DNA of 27,938 bases from Catenaria anguillulae PL171 (lineage: Eukaryota > Blastocladiomycota > Blastocladiomycetes > Blastocladiales > Catenariaceae). Every line of letters begins with the position of its first letter. Within the stretch, counting starts at the first letter, position 1. The notes under the pieces are model-generated. The model was not told the DNA's origin, did no database searches, and saw only the letters and a list, made by a program, of their open reading frames with translations. The translations under genes and the position numbers were made by a program. Positions 9,892-19,984 of the stretch are shown here, piece by piece. The DNA is taken from NCBI GenBank assembly GCA_002102555.1, contig MCFL01000306.1, positions 1-27,938 of the forward strand. Reading direction: 5' to 3'.

Positions 9892-10403
9892 ATCTGTCTC
9901 GCTCACTGCAGTCTCCATCCGTTTGATACCGTTGATCTTGGTCGACTCAACTTACCTCTGCACTGGAAATAGTATTGTGGCACTGATTCTGGCAAATCTC
10001 TCGAGTATTAGGTATATGGCTGAAATGGGTTGAGCGAGGCGAGGGGTTGAGTCAGAAACAATCAAGTCTTTTCTCAACACCGTTCAACTGCGCACGTCCA
10101 CAATTTCCGCATGATCTCAGTTCTGGCATTTAGAAACATCATCAGAGAAAAGAGAATGAAATAAGGACAGCAACAGGAAAACGACACCAGACGGGTATTT
10201 GACATCAGGAGCTGCCACAGCCTCACAAGTATGTATACACCACAGCAAACTGTGTGGTCCGTGCCTTAAAATGACCACAATCAGCGTTGGGTCTCACAGC
10301 CCTAAACGGTTCCAACGAAAACGACCCGTATGGGAAACCCCACTCCATCATCCGGGTCGTTTGCCAAATCTTCACAACTTCACGGCTCCGCACCCTCCTT
10401 GCC
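9892..10403. other. Gene-poor stretch after CorA
   Basis: 512 nt without a recognised gene: the CorA 3' UTR, then sequence lying beyond the last recognisable repeat of the minus-strand pseudogene. A minus-strand frame stays open through 10223-10470, but it has no family signal and reads like decayed or chance coding sequence. No structured RNA or repeat was seen. Confidence 0.45.
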
Positions 10404-11360
10404 TCATGATGCTCCTTTTCGTGAACAGCATGTAGACGTGGGGTGTGATCTTGTCCACCAACGCAAAACGTGCACGTGCCCGGTTTTTCCCGCCAAATCC
10501 ATGGCAGCTTGCGACAACCGAAACCACTCACGATGGTTAGCGAAAAGTGCTTGCGACTGTTGCGATACCACCACCACAGTATCGCCATGTGCCCATTGGC
10601 CGACGCTTGATCGCGCTTGGCACAGGTACTTGTCAAACTTGAACCCGGAGTTGCGCCACCAGGCGAGCACGGCGACATGCCCGGGGGCCGAGGCCGCAAC
10701 AAGCACGCGCGCATCGCACGGTGGAAACGGCCGCGGAGTGGATTTTGTCTTTGCTCCCTCGTGCCAGCGTAGCTACCAGTCGAGCGAGTCGAGGCGGTTG
10801 AGTTGGCTTGCGCGCACCATGAGCGTCGAGTAATTGGACGAGCGCGGGTGAATGTCGTGAGCGATGACAAGCTCGTTGAGTTGTTCAAGCAGGCTGTCGC
10901 CTTGTTCGGTTGCAGCGTCCACGGCGATCCCTTTGACTTTCATCACCCAAACACCCTTTTCGCGCATCGAGAATTTGGGCATGGCGCGGACAATGTCGAG
11001 CGAGAAATCGAGCCGCGTCCGCTTGCGTGTGAGCGTGTTCTACACGCGCTTTGTGGCCGGAGGCTTGGATTCGGGCGGAACGGTAGCGGCCACACGGGCG
11101 ATGGCCGTGGAGAGGATGATTTTGCAGAGCTCGGGGCTGAGTTGAGGAGCGATCTCGATCGGCTTGGCCCATGTTGTTTCTGCGCTCGTGTCGGGAGTCG
11201 ATATCACGACGCCAGTCAATGCTGGAGGAGATGGGGCGGCTGGCTCGGGGGCAGCCGCCGAGAACGACAGGGCATTGCACACTTTGAACAGGAAAGAGCC
11301 CAGCGGGAACGAGAAGGTGAATGCCGAGGGTGTACAAAGCTTTTTTTTTTTTTGACGACT
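10404..11360 (-). pseudogene. Broken ankyrin-type repeat gene (GHVxVLxWW family)
   Basis: One minus-strand frame runs from 11360 to 10404 and is interrupted by TAG codons at 11042-11040 and 10775-10773. The first part contains QLSPELCKIILSTAIA, resembling the LPxEL..IL start of these proteins. The second part ends LNRLDSLDW just before the second TAG, where the family would usually show WW. Repeats then follow: SAPGHVAVLAWWRNSG in the main frame, ASANGHMAILWWWYRNS in the neighbouring frame, and AGKTGHVHVLRWWTRS back in the main frame, implying two compensating shifts. No in-frame ATG is found near the 5' end. I remember this repeat pattern from very large families in Blastocladiomycota; their function is unknown to me. 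A live gene with introns over the stops is possible, but no good splice pair fits. Confidence 0.6.
11341..11353. repeat. T13 homopolymer tract
   Basis: Thirteen consecutive T on the plus strand, at the 5' edge of the ankyrin-type pseudogene (A13 on its coding strand). It lies at the wrong end to be the poly(A) of a retrocopy of that gene, so it is noted only as a homopolymer prone to length error. Confidence 0.85.
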
Positions 11361-11537
11361 TTATCGCAGTTGGTTGCATAATGTTTCAATCGATGTCAAG
11401 TGAGCTCAGCGATCGTGCGTTTTGAACGAGCATGGAGCAGAAGAAAAGGTCGTGGATTACAATGTGAAGAAATATGTCATAGAATACCAGTAGTAGCAAG
11501 TGTGGCAATGCATTGGATGATTTCAAGGATGAATGCA

Positions 11538-14081
11538 TTAAGCATTCCGGTCACGAGGATCTCTGTTGACATTGCCTCACAAGTCAGAAGGTGAGCAATC
11601 CGTTCGTTCGAAAGATGTTAAGAAAATACTCAACGCACAAGTAGGGAATTCCCAGGATGTCAAAGACTTCTTGCTCGGTTGCGCCAGCGATGCGAGTTCC
11701 CTCGGTGATCTTTTCACCCTGTGTGAAATGTCGTATCAGGCACGGCGGCTCACGGGATACTGAGAGTGGCGAATCATCTGCGCACCTTGTGACGAATGAC
11801 GTTGGCATACAGCCCGTGCTGGCTCAGAGACATGCCCTTCTTGTTGGCCAACAAACGCATCGAGCGGTTGAAAATGTCGCTCCCGGTAAAGTACAGCAAA
11901 CTGGCACCTGGAATGTGAAAGAACAGAAGTGAGACATGCGCTCCGACAGATGACTAACGAGGAGGTCATACCGAGCTCATCGTAAGGAACCCACAGCAAA
12001 TCCAGTCGCCGTGCGCGTGATCCAGGTCGCGACAGCCGACAAATGCCCATGTACTTGGTGTCATAGGGCCCTTGGTGGAGGTCGTCAATGAGAAAGCCCG
12101 TGCAAGTAAGTTGGGTCACGATCGCGGTCAACGGGTGCATGCCTCGGTTGAGAGGTGGGTTTGCATGTGTCCTAGATCGGAACCACGATGTGGCAGTCGC
12201 GTCAGTCTCTACATGACAGCTTGAATCACACAAGAATGGATGGGCGCACAGAATGATATCAATGTCTCCCGACGTCACCGCCCCTCGCCGATAACTTCCC
12301 ATACAATGCAGCTCGATTCCAGGCACCACAATCTTGGCTACGCGTGAAACCGTCTCAAACGCATCCGTCACTTCCTCTCGTGGGATCCGAATGGCCAAAT
12401 CTTCAAAGTACTTGAGTCCAATCTTCTGTTGGCGCGAAACCAGTCCTTTGGTATCTGCCCTCACGTCATCAAGGGTCCGATAGCCCTTGTAGTACCATTC
12501 GCGAGCAATACTTGGCCCAACACCATGAATCCGCATGAAAGTAAAAACAGAGTCTTCCCATTCAGGCTTGTTCTTGACCGCATCGCAAGTACCCGTGCGT
12601 AAAATTTGCTCGATTTTGGACTATCGATTTACAGAGACGAGGGGCTGAGTCAGAGAACAGACATGTGCAAATGAAAACACAAAATGTACCAATATTTTCT
12701 CTCCAACTCCATTCAACTTTGCTTCCTCAATTTGCCTCACAGACTTGATCTTCTCGGGAAAGCGGCGAATTGCGCTGATGGCTTTGCGGTAACCTAGCGC
12801 GCGCCATTTCGATGCCTCGTCACTTCCAACCTCGTTTCGCCGAAGCAGAATCTCGAGCTGGTCGGTAATGTGCTTGTTGTAGTTTGCGGCGCGAGCGGAC
12901 GATGGCGTCATGCACTGCCAATGGCCTCGTGGGAGTTTGGATTGAGTGGCCGTGTTGATGGCAGATGACGGGACAGCTTGATGAGATGAAGAGGAGGCGA
13001 TTGTGCTTCGAGCAAGCCATGCGTCAGCCAAGGCGTGTGCGCGAGCGTCAGTCTCGGAGCTGTCGCTGTCACACGAATCGTCCGAGGCTGATTGGTCGAA
13101 CAACAAATGAGCACGGCGGCATGGGTGGGAAATGCATCGGGTCGGAACAACATACGATCAAGGACGCTCTCTGGAATACGAGAAGACACTGGCATTTGGC
13201 TGTCGAGCACAAGCGCTGGACGGGGCGGGCTTGAGTAGCTCTTGGTGTGAATTGGCGTATTTGACCGCCGCGGCGAGCGAGGTGGGCTCGATGCCGAAGC
13301 AGGCGCGGTCACGTTGAGTGAACCGGCGGATTGAGCAGAGGGTGCTGATGTTGATAACGATGCTGAAGGGGGTCGCACAGGAAGTACAAATGCATCGGAC
13401 TTGGGTAATCGACCAGTCTACAAATACAGACTGAAGCGTGAACATGGAAATGAGGCACGAGTACGTGGGAATATCGCTTCTTCTATGACGAACCTTTATG
13501 ACATGGGCCACCCAATCGGCATTCACGATGGTCGTTGAATCCTACGCAGAGGAGTTCCCACTCGTTAACGACCCGTTTTTGCCCCAGCGGCACATGAACG
13601 TGCTTACCAAACGAGTATCAGCACGTCGCCAGCCAATACTCTTGAGAGCTGCATCAGAAGAGTCGAGCGTCGTGACGAGAGTGAGCGTGTCGCCTGGGTT
13701 GACCTTGTCTAGGGATTCGAGAAGCGCTCCACCTCGAGCTCGAATGTTTGCTTGAATGAGAGTGTATCGCTTTGAAGGAAAGCCTTGTTTGATGACAAAA
13801 ATTAAACCGGCCGAGCTGAAAGGCCCAGTCGAGGTCGAAGTTCGGCTTGCAGAACGAGGAACAGAGCCTGACGGGCTCGCAGCGGCGAGGTTGGCGTCTG
13901 TAGGGTAGGGTGTCGCTCGGCCTGCCGAGGACTTGCTTCGACTCGATTCATGGCGTGGCATTGCTTTGGGTAACGACAGTGTCTGTTCAGTTTGTCGTTT
14001 GCATACATTGGGCTTTCCTATCCACTTTGACGAGCATTTCCCCTGGTTTGATAATCTGCAGGGCTGATCACGGTCGGACAT
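11538..14081 (-). CDS. DNA polymerase lambda / Pol4-type family X polymerase with BRCT domain
   Basis: Gap-filling polymerase for base-excision repair and non-homologous end joining. Nine exons: 14081-13608, 13541-13494, 13417-13156, 13087-12690, 12620-12250, 12171-11972, 11907-11786, 11718-11639 and 11562-11538, giving 659 aa. The BRCT domain is at about 90-188 ([34 protein letters not shown]). A Ser/Pro-rich linker precedes the 8-kDa domain ([35 protein letters not shown]). Helix-hairpin-helix motifs ([17 protein letters not shown]) follow. The catalytic aspartates are D513 and D515 ([16 protein letters not shown]) and D575 (RRLDLLW); YFTGS (590-594) and N598 of the nucleotide pocket are present. 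The end (GIPYLDPRDRNA) uses a 25-nt last exon chosen because it restores the family's C-terminal Y-x-(E/D)P-x-(E/D)R pattern. Intron 5 (78 nt) is stop-free. The gene lies 74 nt behind the glycosyltransferase gene. Confidence 0.92.
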
Positions 14082-14092
14082 CGTGTGGGAGA

Positions 14093-14124
14093 GTGGGACA
14101 GTGGGACAGTGGGACAGAAGGACA
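14093..14124. repeat. 8-bp minisatellite (GTGGGACA)
   Basis: Three perfect tandem copies of GTGGGACA (14093-14116) and one variant copy, GAAGGACA (14117-14124). They lie in the 74-nt spacer between the glycosyltransferase stop (14156) and the polymerase lambda start (14081), so they would fall in the polymerase's promoter or 5' UTR. Confidence 0.9.
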
Positions 14125-14155
14125 GGAGAGTATGATGGAGAAATGCAGAAAACAT

Positions 14156-15601
14156 TCACTCTGCTTCAATCCACGCAAGCACTCGATCCACAGGACGTTC
14201 CCTCGCCATGCCTCGACGCACTTCCTCTACTTTCTCCCGAAAGGCTTCCAATCCCGCGAATGCTGCCTTGAATGCCTTTGCCACAGATTCCGCATGCATC
14301 GTCAGAGCCAGTCCGCCATGCACCCCAAGCCCGCGGTACTGGACAAATGAAGCCCAAAACGGCTCATCGCCTGTTGGAATGCAAGGAAAGATGACGGGAA
14401 CGGCGCCATGCAGCAGCGTCGTCTGCAACGTCCCCACGCCGCCATGGCTTGCGACTACGGCACAGTGCGGGAAGATCATGTCGTGACTGGCGCTCTGGGA
14501 CAGGGCAAACACAAGATCTTTGGCCGCCGGGCCAAGTGTTGGAGTCAAGTAGTCGCCCGCGGGAGTCGTGACCGTCTGCAGAATCACCCTGAATCCCTCA
14601 GCAGCCAAATTGCGGCTCGCATGTACGGCCCCATCGTACAGCGCCTGGAGGGCGACTTGTGAATCCTCCTTGCTATCGAATCCGACCCAGAGCGCCGAAC
14701 CGAGGCCAATGAAGGCAAGCGGAACTTGGTCCACCTTGGCCGCCTTGATAAATGCTGCGAGGTCGAGTGGAAGCGGGTCATGCAATGGCGCATGCATGAA
14801 TCCGATCGTATCATGGTTTGCCGGCCAATCCTTTGGGCGTGGCAACATGGCGGGCGAATGGATGCAGAAGGCTGCCCATGACGGCTCGTCTCCAATAGCG
14901 TGCTTTGGATCTTGCCCCCTCGGCGGCCAGTGTGGAAGGCCATGGGAATCGCAAAGTTCGGCGGCAAGCGGGTGCATCACATAGCCGTGCATGATCTTGG
15001 ACTCGGCGCGCCAGGCGAGCTTGTTGAGAAATGAGAATGGGAGTGTCACGCCAAGGTTGCTGTGTGGCGGCAAGTGCTCGCCAGTGGGCGTGGATGGGTA
15101 TGCGTAGAGAACGAGGACGCGCGGGCGGATTCCTTTTGGAAGCGATTGGATATATGCAAGCACACCGCAATTGATGGTCCAGTACGAAAGAATGATCAAG
15201 TCGACAGGGGGATTTTGCTTCTCGAGAGCAGTCTTGATTCCATGGAACCAGCCCTTGTACAACTCGCGGGCAGTGTCACGGAGAGCGTCCAAGTTGAGCG
15301 AAAACAGGGAACGGGACCGCTTGGCCTCCCGTCCCCGATCTGTTTCCATTACCATGCGTGCAAGCGAGGGATCCAGGTTGAAAGAAGTGTCGATCGAGTC
15401 GCCGCCATACTTGTCGACAAATGCTGCATACTCGCTGTGCGTCCCAAAGAGGACCTTGAACTTGCCATCCCGACGAGATTTCAGGCCTTGTGCGAGAGCG
15501 AGAAAGGGCTGGATGTCTCCACGGCTGCCGGTCGTGCAAATAAGGATGGTGTATTTGCGTTGGGGCAGAGAGTGCTGGTCCAAATACTCGACAGGAGACA
15601 T
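14156..15601 (-). CDS. GT1-family glycosyltransferase (sterol-glucosyltransferase-like), single exon
   Basis: Uninterrupted 481-aa frame with a GT-B fold pattern. The N-terminal domain opens with YTILICTTGSRGDIQPFLAL, the GxxGDxxP loop characteristic of UDP-sugar sterol glucosyltransferases and related GT1/GT28 enzymes. The C-terminal donor-binding region reads AVVASHGGVGTLQTTLLHGA, then PVIFPCIPTGDEPFWASFV, matching the HGGxGT and DQPFWA elements of the same group. There is no PH/GRAM region, signal peptide or membrane span, so it is probably a soluble cytosolic enzyme using a UDP-sugar on a lipid or small hydrophobic acceptor; the acceptor cannot be read from sequence. It is one of the few intron-free genes here. 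The start at 15601 precedes the conserved fold by 17 residues. It runs in the same direction as the polymerase lambda gene behind it. Confidence 0.85.
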   Translation of the reverse strand: MSPVEYLDQHSLPQRKYTILICTTGSRGDIQPFLALAQGLKSRRDGKFKVLFGTHSEYAAFVDKYGGDSIDTSFNLDPSLARMVMETDRGREAKRSRSLFSLNLDALRDTARELYKGWFHGIKTALEKQNPPVDLIILSYWTINCGVLAYIQSLPKGIRPRVLVLYAYPSTPTGEHLPPHSNLGVTLPFSFLNKLAWRAESKIMHGYVMHPLAAELCDSHGLPHWPPRGQDPKHAIGDEPSWAAFCIHSPAMLPRPKDWPANHDTIGFMHAPLHDPLPLDLAAFIKAAKVDQVPLAFIGLGSALWVGFDSKEDSQVALQALYDGAVHASRNLAAEGFRVILQTVTTPAGDYLTPTLGPAAKDLVFALSQSASHDMIFPHCAVVASHGGVGTLQTTLLHGAVPVIFPCIPTGDEPFWASFVQYRGLGVHGGLALTMHAESVAKAFKAAFAGLEAFREKVEEVRRGMARERPVDRVLAWIEAE

Positions 15602-16138
15602 GGTGAACGGATCATAGAGTTTTCTGTAGTGAGGTGAAGAATGTTCATCACAGACATTGAGGGGCTGCGAACGTTTTTATTTGTGAAAAGCATGCCATGT
15701 GGTCTGCACTTTCTCGACTTGACTTTTTGAGTCCGTGCCAACGGCAGGCTGCTGGGACTTTCTGGGGACGAGAGCTTGGCCCTTGCCATGTGGATTGGAG
15801 TGGGAAAAGTATGGACATGGCAAAACTGCCTCACGTCTCATGTTCCACATCTTGCAAGGTGAGACATACCGAAAGAAGGCTTGGATCGGGTCTGTATGGA
15901 CACATGTCTATATCAAGATTCACCCTACCGAATTTTAAAACAGCCTCGCGATTCTGAAATGACTATGTATAGGTTTTGTCGACTGAGTACCTGCATGCTA
16001 CTGCAGGTCCCAGCCAAGAGCCCGAGAGCGTGCCGAAATGTGCGTCTTCATGAAAGGCTCGGTCGCTGCCAGGATTGCTCCCCCTATTACAAACTCCATA
16101 TCCAATAGCCCGACTCGCCATATCAGAATCATTCAACG
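15602..16138. promoter_or_regulatory. Divergent promoter region, glycosyltransferase / histidine phosphatase
   Basis: 537 nt between two divergent start codons. Short open frames on the plus strand (about 15697-15957) have no family signal. The inverted pair CCTGCATGCTACTGCAGG lies near 15991-16008, but it is short. No TATA box or RNA gene was recognised with confidence. Confidence 0.4.
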
Positions 16139-17432
16139 ATGGCTATCCACACGTCGCTTCCACCCGTTCCGCAAGGCACGAGCGTCAGGCTCATACTGTG
16201 CCGGCATGGGGGTGCGTATCCGTCACTCGCTGGCAAGCTGTCTTCGCCGACGTTATGCTTATCGTCTATCGCACCAAGTAGAGACGTCGCACAACGCCAA
16301 CAGTGTACTCCAAGGCCGGCTTGTCGACCCTCCCTTGAACGACATGGGCCGAGAGCAAGCGAGCCGACTTGGCCGTCGCCTGGCAGATACGACGATCGAT
16401 ACGATCATCAGCAGTGACTTGAAGCGGGCTCAAGAAACTGCCGATTTCATTGCCGGCTATCATCCAAAGGCTGCTCGAAAAGTACGTACCCGCCCCCTCC
16501 GTCATGTTTCATTCACCGATTGTATGTGCCTCACACGTCGCTCGTGGCCGCAAGATTCTCACCAACTTTGCCGAGGTATCGTGCGGCGATTTGGAGGGAC
16601 TGGGGACCAAAGAACCCGGTCTAATGGCATTGGGCAAGGCGTGGTTAAGCGGCAACTTTGACTGTGCATTGCATTTCTCATTACGGTCTCGCACCTCGCG
16701 AACGATATGCGGAAATGTCTCACTTTGTCCCCGTTATTGCCCCTTGATTGCCCCTCAGATCACCCACCCGGAGGCGAGTCGCCGAACGCAGCCGCCCGTC
16801 GGGCCGTCAGGCAGCTCTTTGCCCTCCTCCAGGCGTCACCGATCCAAAATGACGCAAATGAGCCGGGTGTGAGGACAATCGCTATCGTGTGTACGTTGCT
16901 CATTTGCTTCGCATGTTTGCTTTCGCCCGTTCTGACCCCCTTTCTTGCCAACGCCCCAGCACATGGTGTTGTCCTCCGCCTAATTCTCTCGACTGTGTTG
17001 CACCGCTCGCTGCACATGGCCGTCACAATGGACCACCACAACTGCTGCATCGACGTGATTGACGTCCTTGCGTCCTCACCAACGTGCGTTTTTGATCCGT
17101 TGCCCCCGCTTCTCTCCTCGCTCGACAAGCCGACGCTGGCACGCTTTTCGCAAGAGCACTTGGCTCGGCAAACGGGACCAGGTGTGGTCCCTCAAGATGA
17201 CGAGCGGTTGGCGCCGCAGCCGCTGGTGATTGTCAGCAAGAAGCCGAGTTTTGGTCGGGCCTGGGACGTGGACAAGGGCCAGGTTGCCTGTGTGTGGGGC
17301 GCAGGAATGCTCCAGGCATATGTTGGTGGGGTTGGAGACGAGTGCTGCGTTGGACCCGAACTCGGGACGACGAGCGAATGGGTGTTTGTGGGAACGGCAA
17401 TCAATGATTGCTTGCATCTCGCCGATGTTTGA
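16139..17432 (+). CDS. Histidine phosphatase (phosphoglycerate-mutase-like) superfamily protein
   Basis: Branch 1 histidine phosphatase. Exons 16139-16211, 16282-16481, 16555-16663, 16759-16890 and 16960-17432 give 328 aa with consistent phases. The nucleophile motif is LILCRHGETSHN, split by intron 1 inside the GE. Then come LNDMGREQASRLGRRL, TIISSDLKRAQETADFI, FAEVSCGDLEGL, HPPGGESPNAAARRAV and the second catalytic histidine in IAIVSHGVVLRLIL. This order fits fructose-2,6-bisphosphatase/TIGAR-like or other small-molecule phosphatases better than glycolytic mutase, but the substrate cannot be fixed. The C-terminal ~130 residues beyond the fold have no motif I know. The neighbour downstream converges on it with a 117-nt spacer. 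Confidence 0.87.
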
Positions 17433-17549
17433 AAAGGCGTCCATACGCGGCAGGTAGAAGGGTAGTTTGTGTATGGAAGGGAGCAACTAGCAATGATAAT
17501 CAGAGCATTAGTCAATAAAACCGACCTACGCGTGTGAGCCAACCCCTTG

Positions 17550-18740
17550 CTACCATGACGAGTGTAACCCCCTGACCTGATCCGGCACGATTTCAGGCCA
17601 AACTGTCAACTTCAACCCGTCAAACGCGGGCGCCAGCGCCTGCACCCGACCGCGCTTGGCCTCCCACGCCGTGTTCTCGTCGTCCGTGACCCCGTTCTGC
17701 CCCGTTCCATTGCCCTGATGCAACACATCCACAGACACACCACGTTCAGGCAAGTTCTTGGGAATGACCAACTTACCTGACGATCTGTACGTCTCGGCCA
17801 TGTCGTCCAACTCGTCGTGGCTCAGGTCGTGGGCAAACCCGACCATAAGTCCCGCAACCGGCTGATACTCGAGAATGGTATCCATGGACTGCTGGAACCC
17901 GAAATGCGACTTGTGGGGTGCCGGCCGCAGTGCGTCCATGATCATGAGCTTGCAGTTGCGCATTTTGGGGGCGGTCGAGGCGAGAATCGAGTTGCAGTCC
18001 GAGACATAAACAATGTCGTCGAAGCGATACCCGAAACAGTAAAAGGGCGACCCGTCGCCAAACTCGCCGTGCTCCACCTTGAGGGGCACAAACGACATGC
18101 CACACACATCAATCGACTCGGTCGAGTCGTCAAACACGGTAAACTGCAACTGTGGAACCAACCCACCGCCCGTGGCCGAACTAGTATCCACGCAGTACGG
18201 AAACATTTGCGTGACGGTCGCCATCGTGTCGGTGTGCAAATGGACGGGAATTGGGCCCTTGAAAAACACTGACCCAGTGCTCCAAGCACGCAAATCGTCA
18301 ATGCCCAAGATGGCATCCGCGTGTGGGTGTGTGAGGATGACGGCATCGATTTTTTGAATGCCGAATTCGGGGAACCATTCGACCGAGCCATCGTAAAAGG
18401 TTTTCCCCACGTCAATAATGATGTTGGCGTACTTTGACGGGTCTGATTCCGAGATGCGGGCAATGCGGACGAGCAGCGAGGTGTTGCGACGTCGGTTGCG
18501 CGAGCGCGGATTGCCAATGGTCGTTGGGCACACGGAGCAGCCAGTGGGAAGGACGAGGCATCGCACGTACGGCATGCAGCCAGAGGTTCCTGTACTCGTC
18601 GGGGTCAGTGACGATGCACTTGGCAACGAAGTCGCAGTGCGGATGAACATACCTGTGCCGAGAAAGATGAGCTCCTTGACTACGAGGCGATCGGATTCCT
18701 GGTGTTGCTGGCTCATTGTGTTGGCGATGGCTGCGTTCAT
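17550..18740 (-). CDS. PhnP-like metallo-beta-lactamase-fold hydrolase
   Basis: Two exons, 18740-18653 and 18589-17550, giving 375 aa. The start LIFLGTGTSGCMPYVRCLV is restored by removing a 63-nt intron (GTATGT...TACAG). It then shows CSVC, SRNRRRNTSLLVR, IIIDVGKTFYD, the metal motif VILTHPHADAILGIDDLRAW, HGEFGD, IVYVSDCNSI, LMIMDALR, HDLSHDELDDMAE and PAFDGLKL. This is the order of PhnP-type phosphodiesterases and their eukaryotic relatives. The metal motif is HxHxDA rather than HxHxDH; from memory, eukaryotic homologues often share HADA, so this need not mean loss of activity. The substrate is unknown. An in-frame ATG at 18851 would add 37 residues without family signal, and an ATG at 18716 is also possible. 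The 63-nt intron is stop-free and a multiple of three. Confidence 0.83.
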   Translation of the reverse strand: MNAAIANTMSQQHQESDRLVVKELIFLGTGMFIRTATSLPSASSLTPTSTGTSGCMPYVRCLVLPTGCSVCPTTIGNPRSRNRRRNTSLLVRIARISESDPSKYANIIIDVGKTFYDGSVEWFPEFGIQKIDAVILTHPHADAILGIDDLRAWSTGSVFFKGPIPVHLHTDTMATVTQMFPYCVDTSSATGGGLVPQLQFTVFDDSTESIDVCGMSFVPLKVEHGEFGDGSPFYCFGYRFDDIVYVSDCNSILASTAPKMRNCKLMIMDALRPAPHKSHFGFQQSMDTILEYQPVAGLMVGFAHDLSHDELDDMAETYRSSGKLVIPKNLPERGVSVDVLHQGNGTGQNGVTDDENTAWEAKRGRVQALAPAFDGLKLTVWPEIVPDQVRGLHSSW

Positions 18741-19129
18741 GGTCCAGGTTGGCTCAAGCTTGAGGGAGAAGGGAGTCCTTCGCGCTTCCTCGTCCTCCGT
18801 CGACCAGATGACAAAAATCCATCGCGCGAGCCCTGGTACAGTACGGGTCATTGTTCATGGTGGCGTTTGCGATCGGCGGGCCACCATACCATACCCTCAG
18901 GCGAGGACATTTGAGAAGTGAGAAATGAGCATGCACTTGTAACGACGCAATCCATGCATTCCGAATGAAGTGACCCACTCGACGCAATCTGAGCTTGAAG
19001 CGCAACTTTCTCACCAAAGTGCATCATCCCTCAACCCTCCGCCATCGCATTTGGCAATAGGCCACGCCTCCCTACCACTTCCCGTAACTGTGCACAGCCG
19101 CATTCAAAGATTTCACGGCTCAATCGATC
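18741..19129. promoter_or_regulatory. Divergent promoter region, MBL-fold gene / ARL8
   Basis: 389 nt between the chosen divergent starts; 278 nt if the MBL-fold protein begins at the upstream ATG (18851). No TATA box, repeat or RNA gene was recognised. A CGATC-AATCGATC cluster lies just before the ARL8 ATG. Confidence 0.4.
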
Positions 19130-19984
19130 ATGGCGTCGCTCTTCAAATCTCTTCTCGACTGGATTCGGTCGCTGTTCTTTGCCCAGGAGATGGAGGTGAC
19201 GCTCGTTGGCCTCCAGGCGTCTGGGAAATCAACACTGGTCAATGTCATTGCCGTATGTTGATTGCTTTCCAGGACGACCGAGCCCAAGGCATACAACTGA
19301 CAGCCAAACATCCCCCTTTTCCATGGCTCTCACATAGTCTGGCGAATTTACAGAAGACACGGTTTGTTCTTTCCGCCCTCTGCTTCGCGGCAAATAGAAT
19401 TGCTCATGGTTTTGACGTGTTTACGATAGATTCCAACCTTGGGCTTCAATATGCGAAAGGTGACCAAGGGTAAGGTAACGCTCAAGCTTTGGGATGTCGG
19501 AGGGCAGCCTCGATTCCGCTCCATGTGGGAGCGGTATTGCCGAAATGTCAACGCCATCGTGTACGTCTTTATCCTTACCCTTGCACCATCTCCATTCTTA
19601 ACCATGAGGTTTTTTTTTTTCTTTACTTGCCACAGCTTTGTCGTTGATAGCGCTGATCACAGCAAACTCGAAGCTGCAAAACAAGAGTTGCGCGGACTGC
19701 TTGAGCGGCCCACTCTGACCAACGTTCCTTTGCTCGTGTTGGGGAACAAGAACGATTTGCCCGGAGCATTGACGGTTGAAGGCGTGATTGATGCACTGTA
19801 CGTGTTACATTTACACATTCGCTCATTGTTGTTCTGATGATCCTGACGCATATGGCCCGGCTGACTGTCGATTAGTGAGCTCAAGAGCTACTCGCAACGC
19901 GAAATCGCATGCTACAGCGTATCTGCCAAGAATCAAGTCAACATTGACATCACACTTCAATGGCTCATGAAGCACGCCAACTAG
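19130..19984 (+). CDS. ARL8: ARF-like small GTPase ARL8
   Basis: Lysosome/vacuole-associated GTPase that links endolysosomal membranes to effectors for transport and fusion. Exons 19130-19252, 19338-19361, 19430-19560, 19636-19797 and 19876-19984 give 182 aa (animal ARL8 is about 186). The N-terminal helix [17 protein letters not shown] and [20 protein letters not shown] are close to ARL8, which lacks the myristoylated Gly2 of ARF. Other boxes: [20 protein letters not shown] (switch 1), [18 protein letters not shown] (G3 and the ARL8-specific sequence), [13 protein letters not shown] (G4), [18 protein letters not shown] (G5 and C-terminus). Exon 2 is only 24 nt and encodes SGEFTEDT, matching the ARL8 SGQFxED stretch. 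The stop is TAG at the family's normal end. Confidence 0.95.

Noticed and set aside
10773-11042. UAG used as a sense codon (two in-frame TAGs in the ankyrin-type gene)
   Set aside because: ARL8 ends at TAG exactly where the family ends, and the ankyrin-type gene also has frame changes, so decay explains it better than recoding.
11341-11353. Poly(A) tail of a LINE/SINE or retrocopy
   Set aside because: The A tract is at the 5' side of the minus-strand pseudogene, with no target-site duplication or element-like sequence next to it.
13088-13155. Frameshift in polymerase lambda between the BRCT domain and the 8-kDa domain
   Set aside because: A 68-nt intron with a GTATGT donor and ATCAG acceptor joins the two frames cleanly, so no damage is needed.
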